A stretch of 64,000 nucleotides of DNA, taken from assembly GCA_028695965.1 (NCBI GenBank), contig JAQVHZ010000005.1:28204-92203 (forward strand), given 5' to 3'. Source of the stretch: Thermoguttaceae bacterium (GTDB lineage Bacteria > Planctomycetota > Planctomycetia > Pirellulales > Thermoguttaceae). This document shows, in pieces, positions 41,572 to 50,458 of this stretch (position 1 is the first letter of the stretch; the number at the start of each line of letters is the position of its first letter). A program made the position numbers and the translations under genes. The notes beneath the pieces are model-generated. The model was not told where the DNA came from and searched no databases. It saw only the letters and a program-made list of their open reading frames with translations.

Positions 41572-41988
41572 TATCGACCGTAAGATGAAACAGAGTCAAC
41601 CGTTGTGCGAATTTTTTACAAGAATTGTTTCGCATAGCCGTTGACTTTTTTAAAATACGCTTTAAATTACCTGGACCACGCTCTTTTAAAACGCGCTCGA
41701 GGCTGGTTGTGTTCGTAGCCGAATCGAGTACAAGGAGCGTGTGACGTCGCGCGTTTCGTAAGGCGCGCCCGGTTCCCGAACAAAAACGCAGTCCCATTTT
41801 GTTTTCCAACAAATTTGGTAGTTATTTTGAGGGGCGAGGGGCGGATAGCGCGTCGAAGCGCCGATTCTCTCTGTTGGACGATCATACGAAATCGCATCGT
41901 ATTGACGAAGGGGAATAGGCGCGCATACGTCTGGAATAAAGATTGCGAATAAAAGCTAACACATTTCAGAGACAAAGGTTACACGAAT
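41572..41988 (+). promoter_or_regulatory. 417-base gap with internal promoter in the spc cluster
   Basis: TTGACT (41641-41646), 16 bases, TAAATT (41663-41668) is a good promoter about 320 bases before rplF. Upstream of it TGCGAA and TTCGCA (41607-41634) can pair. No gene is supported in the gap on either strand. The downstream genes from rplF may thus be transcribed separately from the S10 part. Confidence 0.6.
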
Positions 41989-42534
41989 ATGTCGAGAATT
42001 GGAAAGAAACCGGTTGCTTTGCCCAGCGGCGTTACTGTTGAGATCAAAGACGACCGTGAAGTTACAGTGAAGGGACCCAAGGGCGAACTCACGCAAAAGT
42101 TCCGTCCTGAGGTCGTCGTCAGGCAAGAAGGCGACTCTGTCATTGTAGAAAAGATTAACGATACGCGCACAGCGAACGCGATGCACGGGCTTACCCGTTC
42201 GCTCGTTCAAAACATGGTTACTGGCGTAACGGAAGGCTATGAAAAGAAACTGGAAATCTTCGGAACCGGTTATCTTGCCGCCGTCGCCGGCAACGTCCTG
42301 CAAGTCCGCGTCGGTTTCGCTCATGAAGTCGAGAAACCGATCCCCGCTGGTCTTACTGTCAAATGTTCTGACGCACAACACGTTCAAATTAGCGGCTGCG
42401 ACAAGCAGCTTGTCGGTCAATTTGCCGCTGAAGTTCGCGCGATCAAAAAGGCTGAACCTTACTTGGGCAAAGGCATCAAGTACGAAGGCGAAGTTATTCG
42501 TCGTAAGGAAAGCAAGGCTGCCGGTAAGAAATAA
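41989..42534 (+). CDS. rplF: 50S ribosomal protein L6
   Basis: A 181-residue protein of two similar domains near the GTPase centre. SRIGKKPVALPSGVTVEI opens it; GVTEGYEKKLEIFGTGYLAAVAGN and the end KGIKYEGEVIRRKESKAAGKK are typical (family: KGKGIRY..EKxxRKxGKK). Confidence 0.98.
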   Translation: MSRIGKKPVALPSGVTVEIKDDREVTVKGPKGELTQKFRPEVVVRQEGDSVIVEKINDTRTANAMHGLTRSLVQNMVTGVTEGYEKKLEIFGTGYLAAVAGNVLQVRVGFAHEVEKPIPAGLTVKCSDAQHVQISGCDKQLVGQFAAEVRAIKKAEPYLGKGIKYEGEVIRRKESKAAGKK

Positions 42535-42673
42535 TAACGTCGGCAAGCACAGGCTCGAACGATATTGCGCGCCAAATAATTACAGGACCAATCAGGTTTC
42601 GTTGGTTCTCGGCGCCTAGAAATATCGCTCGTTGTTGCAAATCAAACAATATAAATAATCGTGTGGTAATAAC

Positions 42674-43066
42674 GTGAGAAAGAAACAACTTCGTCTGAAC
42701 AAACAGCGCGCGGCCCGCAAATTCCGAGTCTCCAACGCTGTTAAAAGGTATAGTTCTCGTCCGAGAATGTGCGTTTTCCGCAGCTCGCGACACATTAGCG
42801 TTCAAATTGTCGACGATTCCGTTGGGATGACTTTGGCGAGCGCGAGCACCTATGAAAAGGATTTTCGCGATTCTAACGCGAGCGGCGGAAATGTCGCCGC
42901 CGCCGCGATTATCGGTAAAAAAGTCGCTGAACGCGCTCTTGCCGTCGGCGTAACCGCCGTCGCTTTCGACCGCAAAGGTTACAAATTCCACGGTCGCGTT
43001 CAAGCTCTTGCCGACGCCGCCCGCGAGGCTGGTCTCGATATTGGCGCCAAAGCCGACGCTGAGTGA
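42674..43066 (+). CDS. rplR: 50S ribosomal protein L18
   Basis: A 130-residue 5S-rRNA-binding protein. It starts at GTG 42674. RKKQLRLNKQRAARKFRVSNAVKRYSSRPRMCVFRSSRHISVQIVDD and the end FDRKGYKFHGRVQALADAAREAGLD are the family pattern. The 139 bases before it hold no gene. Confidence 0.96.
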   Translation: MRKKQLRLNKQRAARKFRVSNAVKRYSSRPRMCVFRSSRHISVQIVDDSVGMTLASASTYEKDFRDSNASGGNVAAAAIIGKKVAERALAVGVTAVAFDRKGYKFHGRVQALADAAREAGLDIGAKADAE

Positions 43067-43177
43067 TACGATTAGAGACGCGCGTTAAGCTTTGCGCTTA
43101 ACAGAAATGCAAGAAACGAACCTTAGCGTCGTTTCATCCGACAGTAAAAATCCCAAACAGAATAATATTGAATAAAT

Positions 43178-43693
43178 ATGGCCAGTGATAATAGACATGA
43201 AAACGTCGAAGGCGGCATACAGGACAAGGTCGTCAAAGTACGTCGATGCGCGGCGGTCGTCAAGGGCGGACGTCGTTTCAGTTTCACCGCGCTTGTCGTC
43301 GTTGGCGACGGCGAAGGTAAAGTAGCATGGGGTTACGGAAAAGCAAATGAAGTTCCCCCAGCAGTCAGCAAAGCGATTCAGGACGGTACTCGTAAACTTC
43401 AAGCGGTTTGTCTTGAAGAAGACCCGTCGAGCCCTGGCGTTCGTACGATTCCTCACGTTGTTGAAGGTCGTTTCGGCGCCTCTCGCGTCCGACTTGTTCC
43501 AGCCGGTCCCGGTACGGGCGTTATTGCGGGCGCCGCAGTTCGCGCGGTTTGTGAAGCCGCCGGCATTACCGACATTTTGACTAAGTCCTACGGCAGCCCG
43601 AACGCTACGAACCTTGTTAAAGCGACGATCGAAGCTCTGAATCAACTTCGTTCTAAGACGCAAATCGAGAATTTGCGAGGAGTGAAGCTCTAA
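43178..43693 (+). CDS. rpsE: 30S ribosomal protein S5
   Basis: A 171-residue protein of the decoding region. [44 protein letters not shown] and [22 protein letters not shown] are canonical. Its TAA stop overlaps the rplO ATG by one base, leaving no room for rpmD (L30), which usually lies here. Confidence 0.98.
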   Translation: MASDNRHENVEGGIQDKVVKVRRCAAVVKGGRRFSFTALVVVGDGEGKVAWGYGKANEVPPAVSKAIQDGTRKLQAVCLEEDPSSPGVRTIPHVVEGRFGASRVRLVPAGPGTGVIAGAAVRAVCEAAGITDILTKSYGSPNATNLVKATIEALNQLRSKTQIENLRGVKL

Positions 43694-44193
43694 TGAATAT
43701 CCATACAGTCAACGAAGGCGTTTGCAAGAACGTCCGTAAAGATCGCGTTGGTCGCGGTACTGGTTCCGGCAAAGGCAAGACTGCCGGCCGCGGCATGAAC
43801 GGTCAGCGCTCTCGCGCCGGTTTCTCTATGTCTCCGGTTTTCGAAGGCGGTCAAATGCCTTTGGCTCGTCGTGTTCCGAAACGCGGTTTCAATAACAAAA
43901 AATTCGCCGACGTCGTCGAAAGCGTCTCGTTGAAGGCGATCGTTCGTAAATTTGACGATTCCGAGGTGATTACTCCGGAACTTCTCGAAGAAAGAAAGCT
44001 TATTTCCAGCGCGAAGTCGATCGTTAAGCTGATCGGCGCCGAAGAACTTACCGCTGCGTACAAGTTCAAGGTCCACCGCGTATCCGAAGGCGCTAAAGCG
44101 GCCGTCGAAAAAGCTGGAGGAAGCGTTGAAATTCTTCCCGGCAAGAAGCCGGTCGTCAAGAACAAGATGAAGTCCAAGGCCAAGGCTGCGTGA
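43693..44193 (+). CDS. rplO: 50S ribosomal protein L15
   Basis: A 166-residue late-assembly protein. The Gly/Arg-rich start RVGRGTGSGKGKTAGRGMNGQRSRAG and GGQMPLARRVPKRGF are diagnostic. It starts on the last base of rpsE (TAATG), so translation is coupled. A strong terminator follows at 44283-44322. Confidence 0.98.
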   Translation: MNIHTVNEGVCKNVRKDRVGRGTGSGKGKTAGRGMNGQRSRAGFSMSPVFEGGQMPLARRVPKRGFNNKKFADVVESVSLKAIVRKFDDSEVITPELLEERKLISSAKSIVKLIGAEELTAAYKFKVHRVSEGAKAAVEKAGGSVEILPGKKPVVKNKMKSKAKAA

Positions 44194-44282
44194 TCCTTAT
44201 CGGTTAGCGAGCCGTTATAGGGTATCAATCAACGATTTTCTCTGTTTTTGATAATTTCGATGCGGCGCGCGTTATCTCAATG

Positions 44283-44322
44283 AAAAATCGTTCGGCAGAC
44301 CCTGTCGCCGAGCGATTTTTTT
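44283..44322 (+). terminator. Terminator after rplO
   Basis: AAAAATCG-T-TCGGC (44283-44296) pairs with GCCGA-G-CGATTTTT (44307-44320), followed by a T run. It divides the spc cluster so that secY needs its own promoter. Confidence 0.87.
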
Positions 44323-44475
44323 AATATCAGGTTGGCAACGTCGGGAAATTTGCGTCGTTTGCCAACATTCCGCAGGTCTGAGCCTGGCTTGTTTTTAAAA
44401 ATTCCAAAAATCTTTGTTTTTTTAACAATATTTTTGAGGAAAACGCCTTAATCTCTTGTTAAAAAGCAAAAAGTT

Positions 44476-44504
44476 TTTACAATCCACCTTTTGCACGCTA
44501 TTTG
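44476..44504 (+). promoter_or_regulatory. Promoter of secY-adk
   Basis: TTTACA (44476-44481), 17 bases, TATTTG (44499-44504). The rest of the gap 44323-44781 holds an AT-rich stretch and a roughly 270-base leader without a gene. Confidence 0.5.
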
Positions 44505-44781
44505 TTTAGCGCGGCAAGACCGCCGTCCTGCGCGCGCGGGACGGATAGTTGTTCGAGCGCCGTATTAGCAAAGACGTCTTCAAACGCGGAAATTCCGAGA
44601 CGTTGGCGCTTCTTCTCGAGCGGCGGTCGACGCATATGTTAATTCCTGCCTTCGTAAGGAAAGGTCAGAGCAATAACGTTAGCAATGTAGGAAGGACAGC
44701 GATCGTTCGCGTTGTTCGTTTGACATGCGTTGCGTAGCGCTTTTGAACAGCTGACGTTTATTGAAATTTCGAGGATTCGTA

Positions 44782-46182
44782 ATGTTTGAAAAAATCCGAA
44801 TAGTGTTCTCAATTGCTGAATTGAGAAAGAAGATATTGTTGACGATCGGTCTCATCGCCGTCTATCGTCTCGGTTGGAATATTTTCCTCCCGATGGTCGA
44901 TACCAAGATGCAGAGCGCAATGGGCGGTATCGCCGGCTTTGGCGATCTTCTTAGCCAAGTGGCGGTATTCAGCGGCACGCAGCTCGACCAAATGACGATT
45001 TTTGGTCTGGGTATCATGCCCTACATTTCCGCTTCTATTATTTTCCAACTTTTGGCGACGGTTTACGAGCCGCTCGAAAGGCTCCAAAAGGAAGGGGAGT
45101 CCGGTCGCAAGAAGATCAATGAGTATACTCGTTACGCGACGATTCTCATTTGTATCATCCAATCGATGGCTTATCTTTCCATGTTGAACGCCCAAGCGGG
45201 TCAACAGATGCTTTCGAACGGCTACCAAACAATGTTCCTTTCGTCGTGTGTTGGCGAAAACGGTCATTTGACCTTTCCTTGGTACTGGCTCGCAGTTCTC
45301 ACGATGACCACCGGAACGGCGTTCCTTATGTGGCTCGGCGAACAAATCGACGAATACGGTATCGGCAACGGTATCAGCCTCTTGATTATGGCCGGTATTT
45401 TGGCTCGCGCGCCTGGCGCCATTAAGCAGCTGATTACCAGCGCTTCGAGCGGCGGCGGAATCACGCTTGGCGGTCAACTTGGTATTGAAACGATTTTGTT
45501 CCTCTGCATTCTCTTTGTCGTCGTCGTGTTGGCGGTCGTCTATGTGACGAAAGGTCAGCGCCGTATTCCGACCCAAAGCGCGAAACACGTTCGGGGCCGT
45601 CAGGTTTTCGGCGGCAATCGTCAATACTTGCCTTTGCGCGTCAACCAAGCCGGCGTTATGCCGATCATCTTCGCGAGCAGCTTGATGCTCTTCCCGCAGT
45701 TTATCTTTGCGTATATGGCGAGCAACCTTAAATCTGACGCGAGTCAATGGTGGATCAGTTTTGTCCGCGGCGGCAGCGAAATATTCGGCGGCAGCAGTTC
45801 GTACGTTTACGTTCTGCTTGATATTGCGCTCATTTACTTCTTCTGCTATTTCTGGACGGCTGTTACCTTCAATCCGAAAGACATTGCGGAAAACCTCAAG
45901 AATCACGGCACGTTCATCCAAGGTTATCGTCCTGGCACGAGCACGGCCAACTATCTTGAAAAAGTTATGCTGCGCATTACGTACGTCGGCGCCTCGTTCC
46001 TTGCGATTATCGCCGTTGTTCCGACGCTCATCACGAGCTCGATTCCGGGCGTTAACTATAACCTCGCGAGTTTCTTTGGCGGCACGAGCCTGCTCATCGC
46101 GGTCAGCGTTGTTCTCGACCTGGTCGATAAGATTGACGCTCACTTGATCATGCGCAACTATAAGAGCTTGCTTGAAAACTGA
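44782..46182 (+). CDS. secY: Preprotein translocase subunit SecY
   Basis: A 466-residue channel subunit with ten membrane helices. The start is ATG 44782, behind GAGGATTCGTA; the upstream TTG extension is not needed. Conserved parts are LRKKILLTIGLIAVYRLGWNIFLP, the plug and TM2 region GLGIMPYISASIIFQLLATVYEPLERLQKEGESGRKKINEYTRY, the cytoplasmic loop YVTKGQRRIPTQ and the lateral-gate helix around NQAGVMPIIFASSLMLFPQF. Length is slightly above average because of the loop after TM4. Confidence 0.98.
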   Translation: MFEKIRIVFSIAELRKKILLTIGLIAVYRLGWNIFLPMVDTKMQSAMGGIAGFGDLLSQVAVFSGTQLDQMTIFGLGIMPYISASIIFQLLATVYEPLERLQKEGESGRKKINEYTRYATILICIIQSMAYLSMLNAQAGQQMLSNGYQTMFLSSCVGENGHLTFPWYWLAVLTMTTGTAFLMWLGEQIDEYGIGNGISLLIMAGILARAPGAIKQLITSASSGGGITLGGQLGIETILFLCILFVVVVLAVVYVTKGQRRIPTQSAKHVRGRQVFGGNRQYLPLRVNQAGVMPIIFASSLMLFPQFIFAYMASNLKSDASQWWISFVRGGSEIFGGSSSYVYVLLDIALIYFFCYFWTAVTFNPKDIAENLKNHGTFIQGYRPGTSTANYLEKVMLRITYVGASFLAIIAVVPTLITSSIPGVNYNLASFFGGTSLLIAVSVVLDLVDKIDAHLIMRNYKSLLEN

Positions 46183-46196
46183 GATGGAATGAAGAC

Positions 46197-46250
46197 GCGG
46201 CGCATAGGCGTCCCTTTGCGCCGCCGAACTTCTCTTTTTGCTCGGCGGCG
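46197..46250 (+). promoter_or_regulatory. Two mutually exclusive hairpins between secY and adk
   Basis: GCGGCGCA (46197-46204) pairs perfectly with TGCGCCGC (46217-46224). The same second segment, as CGCCGCCG (46219-46226), pairs perfectly with CGGCGGCG (46243-46250). Only one can form at a time. The first is followed by CGAACTTCTCTTTTTG and could terminate. This is an attenuator-like layout. Confidence 0.45.
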
Positions 46251-46336
46251 TTCTGACGCGTTACGAACGCGTTGGGCGCCTTTTGTTGTTTAAGAGAACA
46301 GCTGATTATACCAGCTTAAGACGATAGAGAATAATA

Positions 46337-46894
46337 ATGAGAGTAGTCTTTGTAGGTCCTCCGGGCGCAGGCAAGGGAACACAAGCGGAAAATATCGTTC
46401 GTGATTACGGCCTTTACCACCTTTCAACGGGCGACGCTCTTCGCGCCGCTGTCAAAGCGCAAACTCTGATCGGGATCAAAGCCGACGAATATATGAAAGC
46501 CGGCGCGCTCGTTCCCGACGAAGTCGTCATCGGCGTTGTCGTCGACGCGCTTGAAGGCGAAGAAGCCAAGGGCGGTTGTCTCTTGGACGGTTTTCCTCGC
46601 ACGATTCCCCAAGCTGAAGCGCTCGATAAGATTTTGGCTGAAAAGAACGCCCCTTTGGACGTCGTTCTGGAACTTTCCGTTCCTGACGAAGAACTTTTCA
46701 ACCGTCTTGCTTCGCGCGGCCGCGCCGACGATAATCCGGAAGTCATCAAGCAGCGTTTGGTCGCTTATCACAGCCAAACGGAACCTCTTGTCGGCTACTA
46801 TACGGAATCCGGCATATTGCGCAAGATCGACGGTCTTGGAACGATCGACGAGATCTATGCGCGTATCAAAGCGGTCCTTGACGAATACAAATGA
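46337..46894 (+). CDS. adk: Adenylate kinase (short-lid form)
   Basis: A 185-residue enzyme balancing ATP, ADP and AMP. The P-loop is GPPGAGKGTQ (7-16). LSTGDALRAA binds AMP, and LLDGFPRTIPQAEAL is the family signature. The lid is reduced to about ASRGRADDNPEVIKQRL, so there is no zinc finger; this is the short variant. The secY-adk-map order is the common one. Confidence 0.97.
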   Translation: MRVVFVGPPGAGKGTQAENIVRDYGLYHLSTGDALRAAVKAQTLIGIKADEYMKAGALVPDEVVIGVVVDALEGEEAKGGCLLDGFPRTIPQAEALDKILAEKNAPLDVVLELSVPDEELFNRLASRGRADDNPEVIKQRLVAYHSQTEPLVGYYTESGILRKIDGLGTIDEIYARIKAVLDEYK

Positions 46895-46911
46895 CCCGAC
46901 GTTCGCTTAGT

Positions 46912-47000
46912 TTTACAGACGACCGCGCGTTCTCTCGGCGACGTCCAGACGGCTACGCGTTCGCTCCGCGAGCGCATATTCGCATTGGAGCGTCTGTAAA
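46912..47000 (+). promoter_or_regulatory. Hairpin and direct repeat between adk and map
   Basis: TTTACAGACG (46912-46921) pairs perfectly with CGTCTGTAAA (46991-47000). The 5' side carries two imperfect 26-base direct repeats (46916-46941 and 46946-46971, 21 of 26 identical). Further on, GGCGCTAT occurs twice and GCGGCTAT once between about 47162 and 47197, close before map. The 319-base gap holds no gene. Confidence 0.45.
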
Positions 47001-47213
47001 GCATAGCGTACAATTGTGCTAAACGTTGTTATGCCCTTGAGTTCTTCGTTTTTTCGCGATTGTTCTTTTCGACGCAGCGGACGTTTTACGTTCATATTCT
47101 ATATTTCAGGACGCTCGGCGCGCAAGGAGCCGAGCGGGCTTTTCTGCGCTTGATATTTATTTGGCGCTATGTCGCGGCGCTATTTGCACGCGGCTATTTA
47201 GTGGGGACTAGAA

Positions 47214-48044
47214 ATGTTTTCCTTAAAGACTGAAAAAGATATTTGGAAGATGCGCAAAGCCGGTCTGCTTACGTGGACGGCCCACGAATTGGTCCGAAAA
47301 ATCATTAGACCGGGTATAACGACGCGCGAACTTGACGCGGAAGTTGAAAAATTATTTGTGCGCAATTGCGCGGTCGGTATGTTCAAAGGCGTCCCGGGAC
47401 GCGTGCCTTTTCCGGCGGTAACGTGCATTTCTATCAACGATGAAGTCGTGCATGGCATACCCGGAGATCGCGTCGTTCAAGACGGCGATCTTGTCAGCGT
47501 CGACACCGGCTGCAAAATTGACGGCTGGTGCGGCGACGCGGCGTATTCGAGCCTCGTCGGAAACGTTTCCGAGAAAGCGCGCAAGTTGGTCGAAACGACC
47601 CGTGAAACTCTGTGGCTGGCTATTGAAAAGCTTAAGACGGCGCGCTATTGGAGCGACGTAGCTCGCGAAATGCAGAAGTACGTTCGCGAACGCGGGTATT
47701 CTGTCGTTGAGAGTTTTGTCGGACACGGCATCGGCAGAACGATGCATGAGGAACCGCAGGTTCCTAATTTTATTTACGATTCGTTCCTTCGTAACGATGA
47801 TTTCCAAATCAAGCCGGGTCTTGTCATCGCCATCGAGCCAATGGTGAACGAAGGCGGCAAGAGGGTCAAACAGCATAGCGATTTCTGGACGATCTCGACG
47901 GCAGACGGCGCTCTGAGCGCCCATGAAGAACATACCGTAGGGATATTAAAATCGGGACCGCTGGTCTTGACTGGTCCCCCGGAAACGGAAGAAGAACGAA
48001 GTTTAGTCGAAATGTTTTTTGAACGTTATGGAAAAAACAAGTAA
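47214..48044 (+). CDS. map: Methionine aminopeptidase, type I
   Basis: A 276-residue metalloenzyme that removes the initiator methionine. Metal ligands are visible in VDTGCKIDGWCGDAAYS (two Asp), GHGIGRTMHEEP (His), AIEPMVNEGG (Glu) and SAHEEHTVGI (Glu); the substrate histidine is in NDEVVHGIPGD. Length is slightly greater than the E. coli enzyme. It lies between adk and rpmJ, but infA, which often sits here, is absent. Confidence 0.97.
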   Translation: MFSLKTEKDIWKMRKAGLLTWTAHELVRKIIRPGITTRELDAEVEKLFVRNCAVGMFKGVPGRVPFPAVTCISINDEVVHGIPGDRVVQDGDLVSVDTGCKIDGWCGDAAYSSLVGNVSEKARKLVETTRETLWLAIEKLKTARYWSDVAREMQKYVRERGYSVVESFVGHGIGRTMHEEPQVPNFIYDSFLRNDDFQIKPGLVIAIEPMVNEGGKRVKQHSDFWTISTADGALSAHEEHTVGILKSGPLVLTGPPETEEERSLVEMFFERYGKNK

Positions 48045-48105
48045 CTATATTCTTCGGAAATTGCCTGTTTTTTCACAAAGTTTAAAGATATTTCTTTTCC
48101 CCCTC

Positions 48106-48133
48106 TTGCGTAGGAATTGAGTCGCGTTATAAT
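48106..48133 (+). promoter_or_regulatory. Promoter of the alpha cluster (rpmJ-rpsM-rpsK-rpsD-rpoA-rplQ)
   Basis: TTGCGT (48106-48111), 16 bases, a perfect TATAAT (48128-48133), about 75 bases before rpmJ. Confidence 0.75.
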
Positions 48134-48210
48134 TCACCCTACGTCGACTTTTAGCGGGACGCTGTCGTGTCAGCGCGCGCTAACGGTCCAAGATAGTAAA
48201 GAGTGTAACA

Positions 48211-48324
48211 ATGAAAGTTCAAGCTAGTGTAAAGCGCATTTGCGAAAACTGCAAAATCGTAAAACGCAGGAACAAAGTCTTCGTTATTTGTGTCAATCCG
48301 CGACACAAGCAGCGTCAAGGCTAA
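48211..48324 (+). CDS. rpmJ: 50S ribosomal protein L36
   Basis: A 37-residue protein read directly from the bases: ATG 48211 to TAA 48322-48324. It begins [20 protein letters not shown] and ends NPRHKQRQG. The pattern CxxC (ICENC), then C and H (VICVNPRH) gives the zinc site of the standard L36 form. Its position ahead of rpsM is canonical. Confidence 0.96.
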   Translation: MKVQASVKRICENCKIVKRRNKVFVICVNPRHKQRQG

Positions 48325-48455
48325 GCATTGTGGCAACTGTCAGCACGATGCGGAAGACAACGATCGGGTAATGTTTTAAACGCATCACTGTCAGTTTGGA
48401 AGGCAAGCGCCGCGAGTGCGGTCGTTTAGCAAGTTATTTTAATAGGAGAAGTTGA

Positions 48456-48836
48456 ATGCCTCGTTTATTAGGCGTTGATATTCCGAATAATCGTCCGGCT
48501 GCGGTTTCGCTGACGTACCTCTATGGCGTCGGTCCGAAAACAGCCAACGAATTATGCCGTAAGGCCGGCGTCGATCCGACCATTCGCGCCAAGGACCTCA
48601 CTGAGGAAGAAATTGCGCGTTTGGCCTCGCTGCTCGATAACGACTACGTTGTCGAAGGTCAGCTCCGCCGTCAAGTTAACCAAAATATTGCCCGTCTTCG
48701 CGAAATTGGCTGTTATCGCGGAATCCGCCACCGTAAAGGTCTCCCTGTTCGTGGACAACGCACGAAGACCAACGCTCGTACCCGCAAAGGCGTCAAAAAG
48801 ACTGTCGCCGGTAAGAAGGGCGTTAAGGACCGATAA
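48456..48836 (+). CDS. rpsM: 30S ribosomal protein S13
   Basis: A 126-residue protein bridging the subunits. [38 protein letters not shown] is the helix-two-turn region, and [27 protein letters not shown] the basic tail. The ribosome site is AGGAG ahead of ATG 48456. Confidence 0.98.
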   Translation: MPRLLGVDIPNNRPAAVSLTYLYGVGPKTANELCRKAGVDPTIRAKDLTEEEIARLASLLDNDYVVEGQLRRQVNQNIARLREIGCYRGIRHRKGLPVRGQRTKTNARTRKGVKKTVAGKKGVKDR

Positions 48837-49031
48837 GGTAACGCTGGAATACCGATCGAAAACGTTATTTACTGCGCGTAGTTTGCAGAATTGTTTTCGG
48901 TCGTCGTTCGTTACTTGCGTCTGAGCTTTGCTCGTAAATAGGCGCGTTGGTTTTACGAAATTTCGATACGTATTTGTTTTGTCTTAGGTCGTAAAATTAG
49001 TGACAAGGCAAGATAATCTGGAGATATTAAA

Positions 49032-49415
49032 GTGGCTAAGGTTTCTAAGAAACGTAAGATTAAGAGAAATGTCGCTAATGGCGTCGCTCACATTAAAGTT
49101 AGCTTCAATAACACGAATGTGACGATCACCGACGTTAAGGGCGATACGCTTTGCTGGGCAACCGCCGGCACAAGCGGATTTAAGGGCAGCCGTAAGAGCA
49201 CGCCCTTTGCAGGTCAAATGGCGGCTCAACAAGCCGCTGATAAAGCGAAGAAGTTCGGTATGAAAGAGGTCGACGTTCGCGTCAAGGGGCCTGGCAGCGG
49301 TCGCGATATGGCGATAACGGCGCTTGCACAAGCGGGCCTGACCGTGAAGACGATCGAAGACGTTACTCCGTTGCCGCACAACGGCTGCCGTCCACCGAAG
49401 CGCCGTCGCGTCTAG
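49032..49415 (+). CDS. rpsK: 30S ribosomal protein S11
   Basis: A 127-residue platform protein. It starts at GTG 49032 with GGAG 10 bases upstream. [46 protein letters not shown] and the end [18 protein letters not shown] are canonical. A gap of 195 bases separates it from rpsM. Confidence 0.97.
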   Translation: MAKVSKKRKIKRNVANGVAHIKVSFNNTNVTITDVKGDTLCWATAGTSGFKGSRKSTPFAGQMAAQQAADKAKKFGMKEVDVRVKGPGSGRDMAITALAQAGLTVKTIEDVTPLPHNGCRPPKRRRV

Positions 49416-49590
49416 TTGCTGGCGGGACGTTTCTTCGAACGAGTAAAGACAAGTCGTTCAGCGCTAATTTAATCGCGGTGAAGCGCGCATTAGCGGTCTC
49501 GTTGAAACGCGTCGAGTATTCCGGTTTCAACATGAAGCGTCCATCATCTATAAAATAACATATCGAACACAAAAAATATTGGAGCAAAAA

Positions 49591-50301
49591 ATGGCTCGAA
49601 CTTTAGGCCCCGTCTGCAAAAGATGCCGTCGTGAAGGCAAGAAGCTCTATCTGAAGGGTACGCGCTGCGACTCTAAGGCTTGCCCCTTTGAAAAGGCTGG
49701 AGCGAGAAAACCGCTTCCTCCGGGAATGCATGGTATGAAGCGTGGCAAGATGACCGAATACGGCGAACAACTTCGTGAGAAGCAAAAGGTTAAGACGTAT
49801 TACGGAGTCCTTGAAGCGCAATTCCAAAAGTACTTTAAAGCTGCGGAACGTTCGAAGGGCAATACGGGCGAAGTCCTCTTCACCTACCTCGAACGTCGTC
49901 TTGACAATGTCGTTTACCGCTTTGGGTTTGCCGTTTCTCGGGCCCAAGCTCGTCAAATGATCGCGCACGGTCACATCTGTGTCAATGATCGTCGTCTCGA
50001 CGTTCCTAGCTATCTCGTTCGTCCGGGCGACGTCGTTTCGATGAAAGTCTTCAAGTACCAAGGCAAGAAGGCGTCGAATCCGACTGCGAAGGGTATTTAT
50101 AGCGTTACCGTCGGCTCGAAAGACGCCGCCGGCACGACGACCGTTCTTGAAGCTACTGCATTGCGTCAAGTTCCGGATTACCTTTCTCGTAACGAAGGCG
50201 ACGTTCCCAGCGGCGTTGTCATGCGTTATCCTCTCTTTGACGACGTTGACAAATCGTTGGACGTCCGCCCGCAACTCATCGTCGAACTTTGCTCGAAGTA
50301 A
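49591..50301 (+). CDS. rpsD: 30S ribosomal protein S4 (zinc-binding form with insert)
   Basis: A 236-residue protein that nucleates 30S assembly. The start is ATG 49591 behind GGAG. CKRCRREGKKLYLKGTRCDSKAC supplies four cysteines, the zinc form. The S4 RNA-binding domain is RRLDNVVYRFGFAVSRAQARQMIAHGHICVNDRRLDVPSYLVRPGD. An extra stretch of about 30 residues (roughly 165-200, KGIYSVTVGSKDAAG...) makes it longer than usual S4. Confidence 0.97.
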   Translation: MARTLGPVCKRCRREGKKLYLKGTRCDSKACPFEKAGARKPLPPGMHGMKRGKMTEYGEQLREKQKVKTYYGVLEAQFQKYFKAAERSKGNTGEVLFTYLERRLDNVVYRFGFAVSRAQARQMIAHGHICVNDRRLDVPSYLVRPGDVVSMKVFKYQGKKASNPTAKGIYSVTVGSKDAAGTTTVLEATALRQVPDYLSRNEGDVPSGVVMRYPLFDDVDKSLDVRPQLIVELCSK

Positions 50302-50458
50302 GGTTAGCTTTGAATTGCCAGCGTGTTTTGCACGCGGTTTATTTGACCAAGCGCAGCGTCTTCGAGCTAATGCGCGTCTCACTGGCGCGACGTCAACGCG
50401 GACGCTGTATTCGAGTTTTTGTTAAAGAACGCCAGAATGACATGGAGCGAACTCAAAC

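Noticed and set aside
41667..41975. 102-codon minus-strand frame in the rpsH-rplF gap as a gene
   Set aside because: It has no ribosome site and no motif, and it runs antisense through the promoter and leader.
44809..46143. 444-codon open frame on the minus strand opposite secY
   Set aside because: It mirrors secY in the antisense frame, is very rich in Arg and Asn, and has no recognisable motif. It is a shadow created by codon bias.
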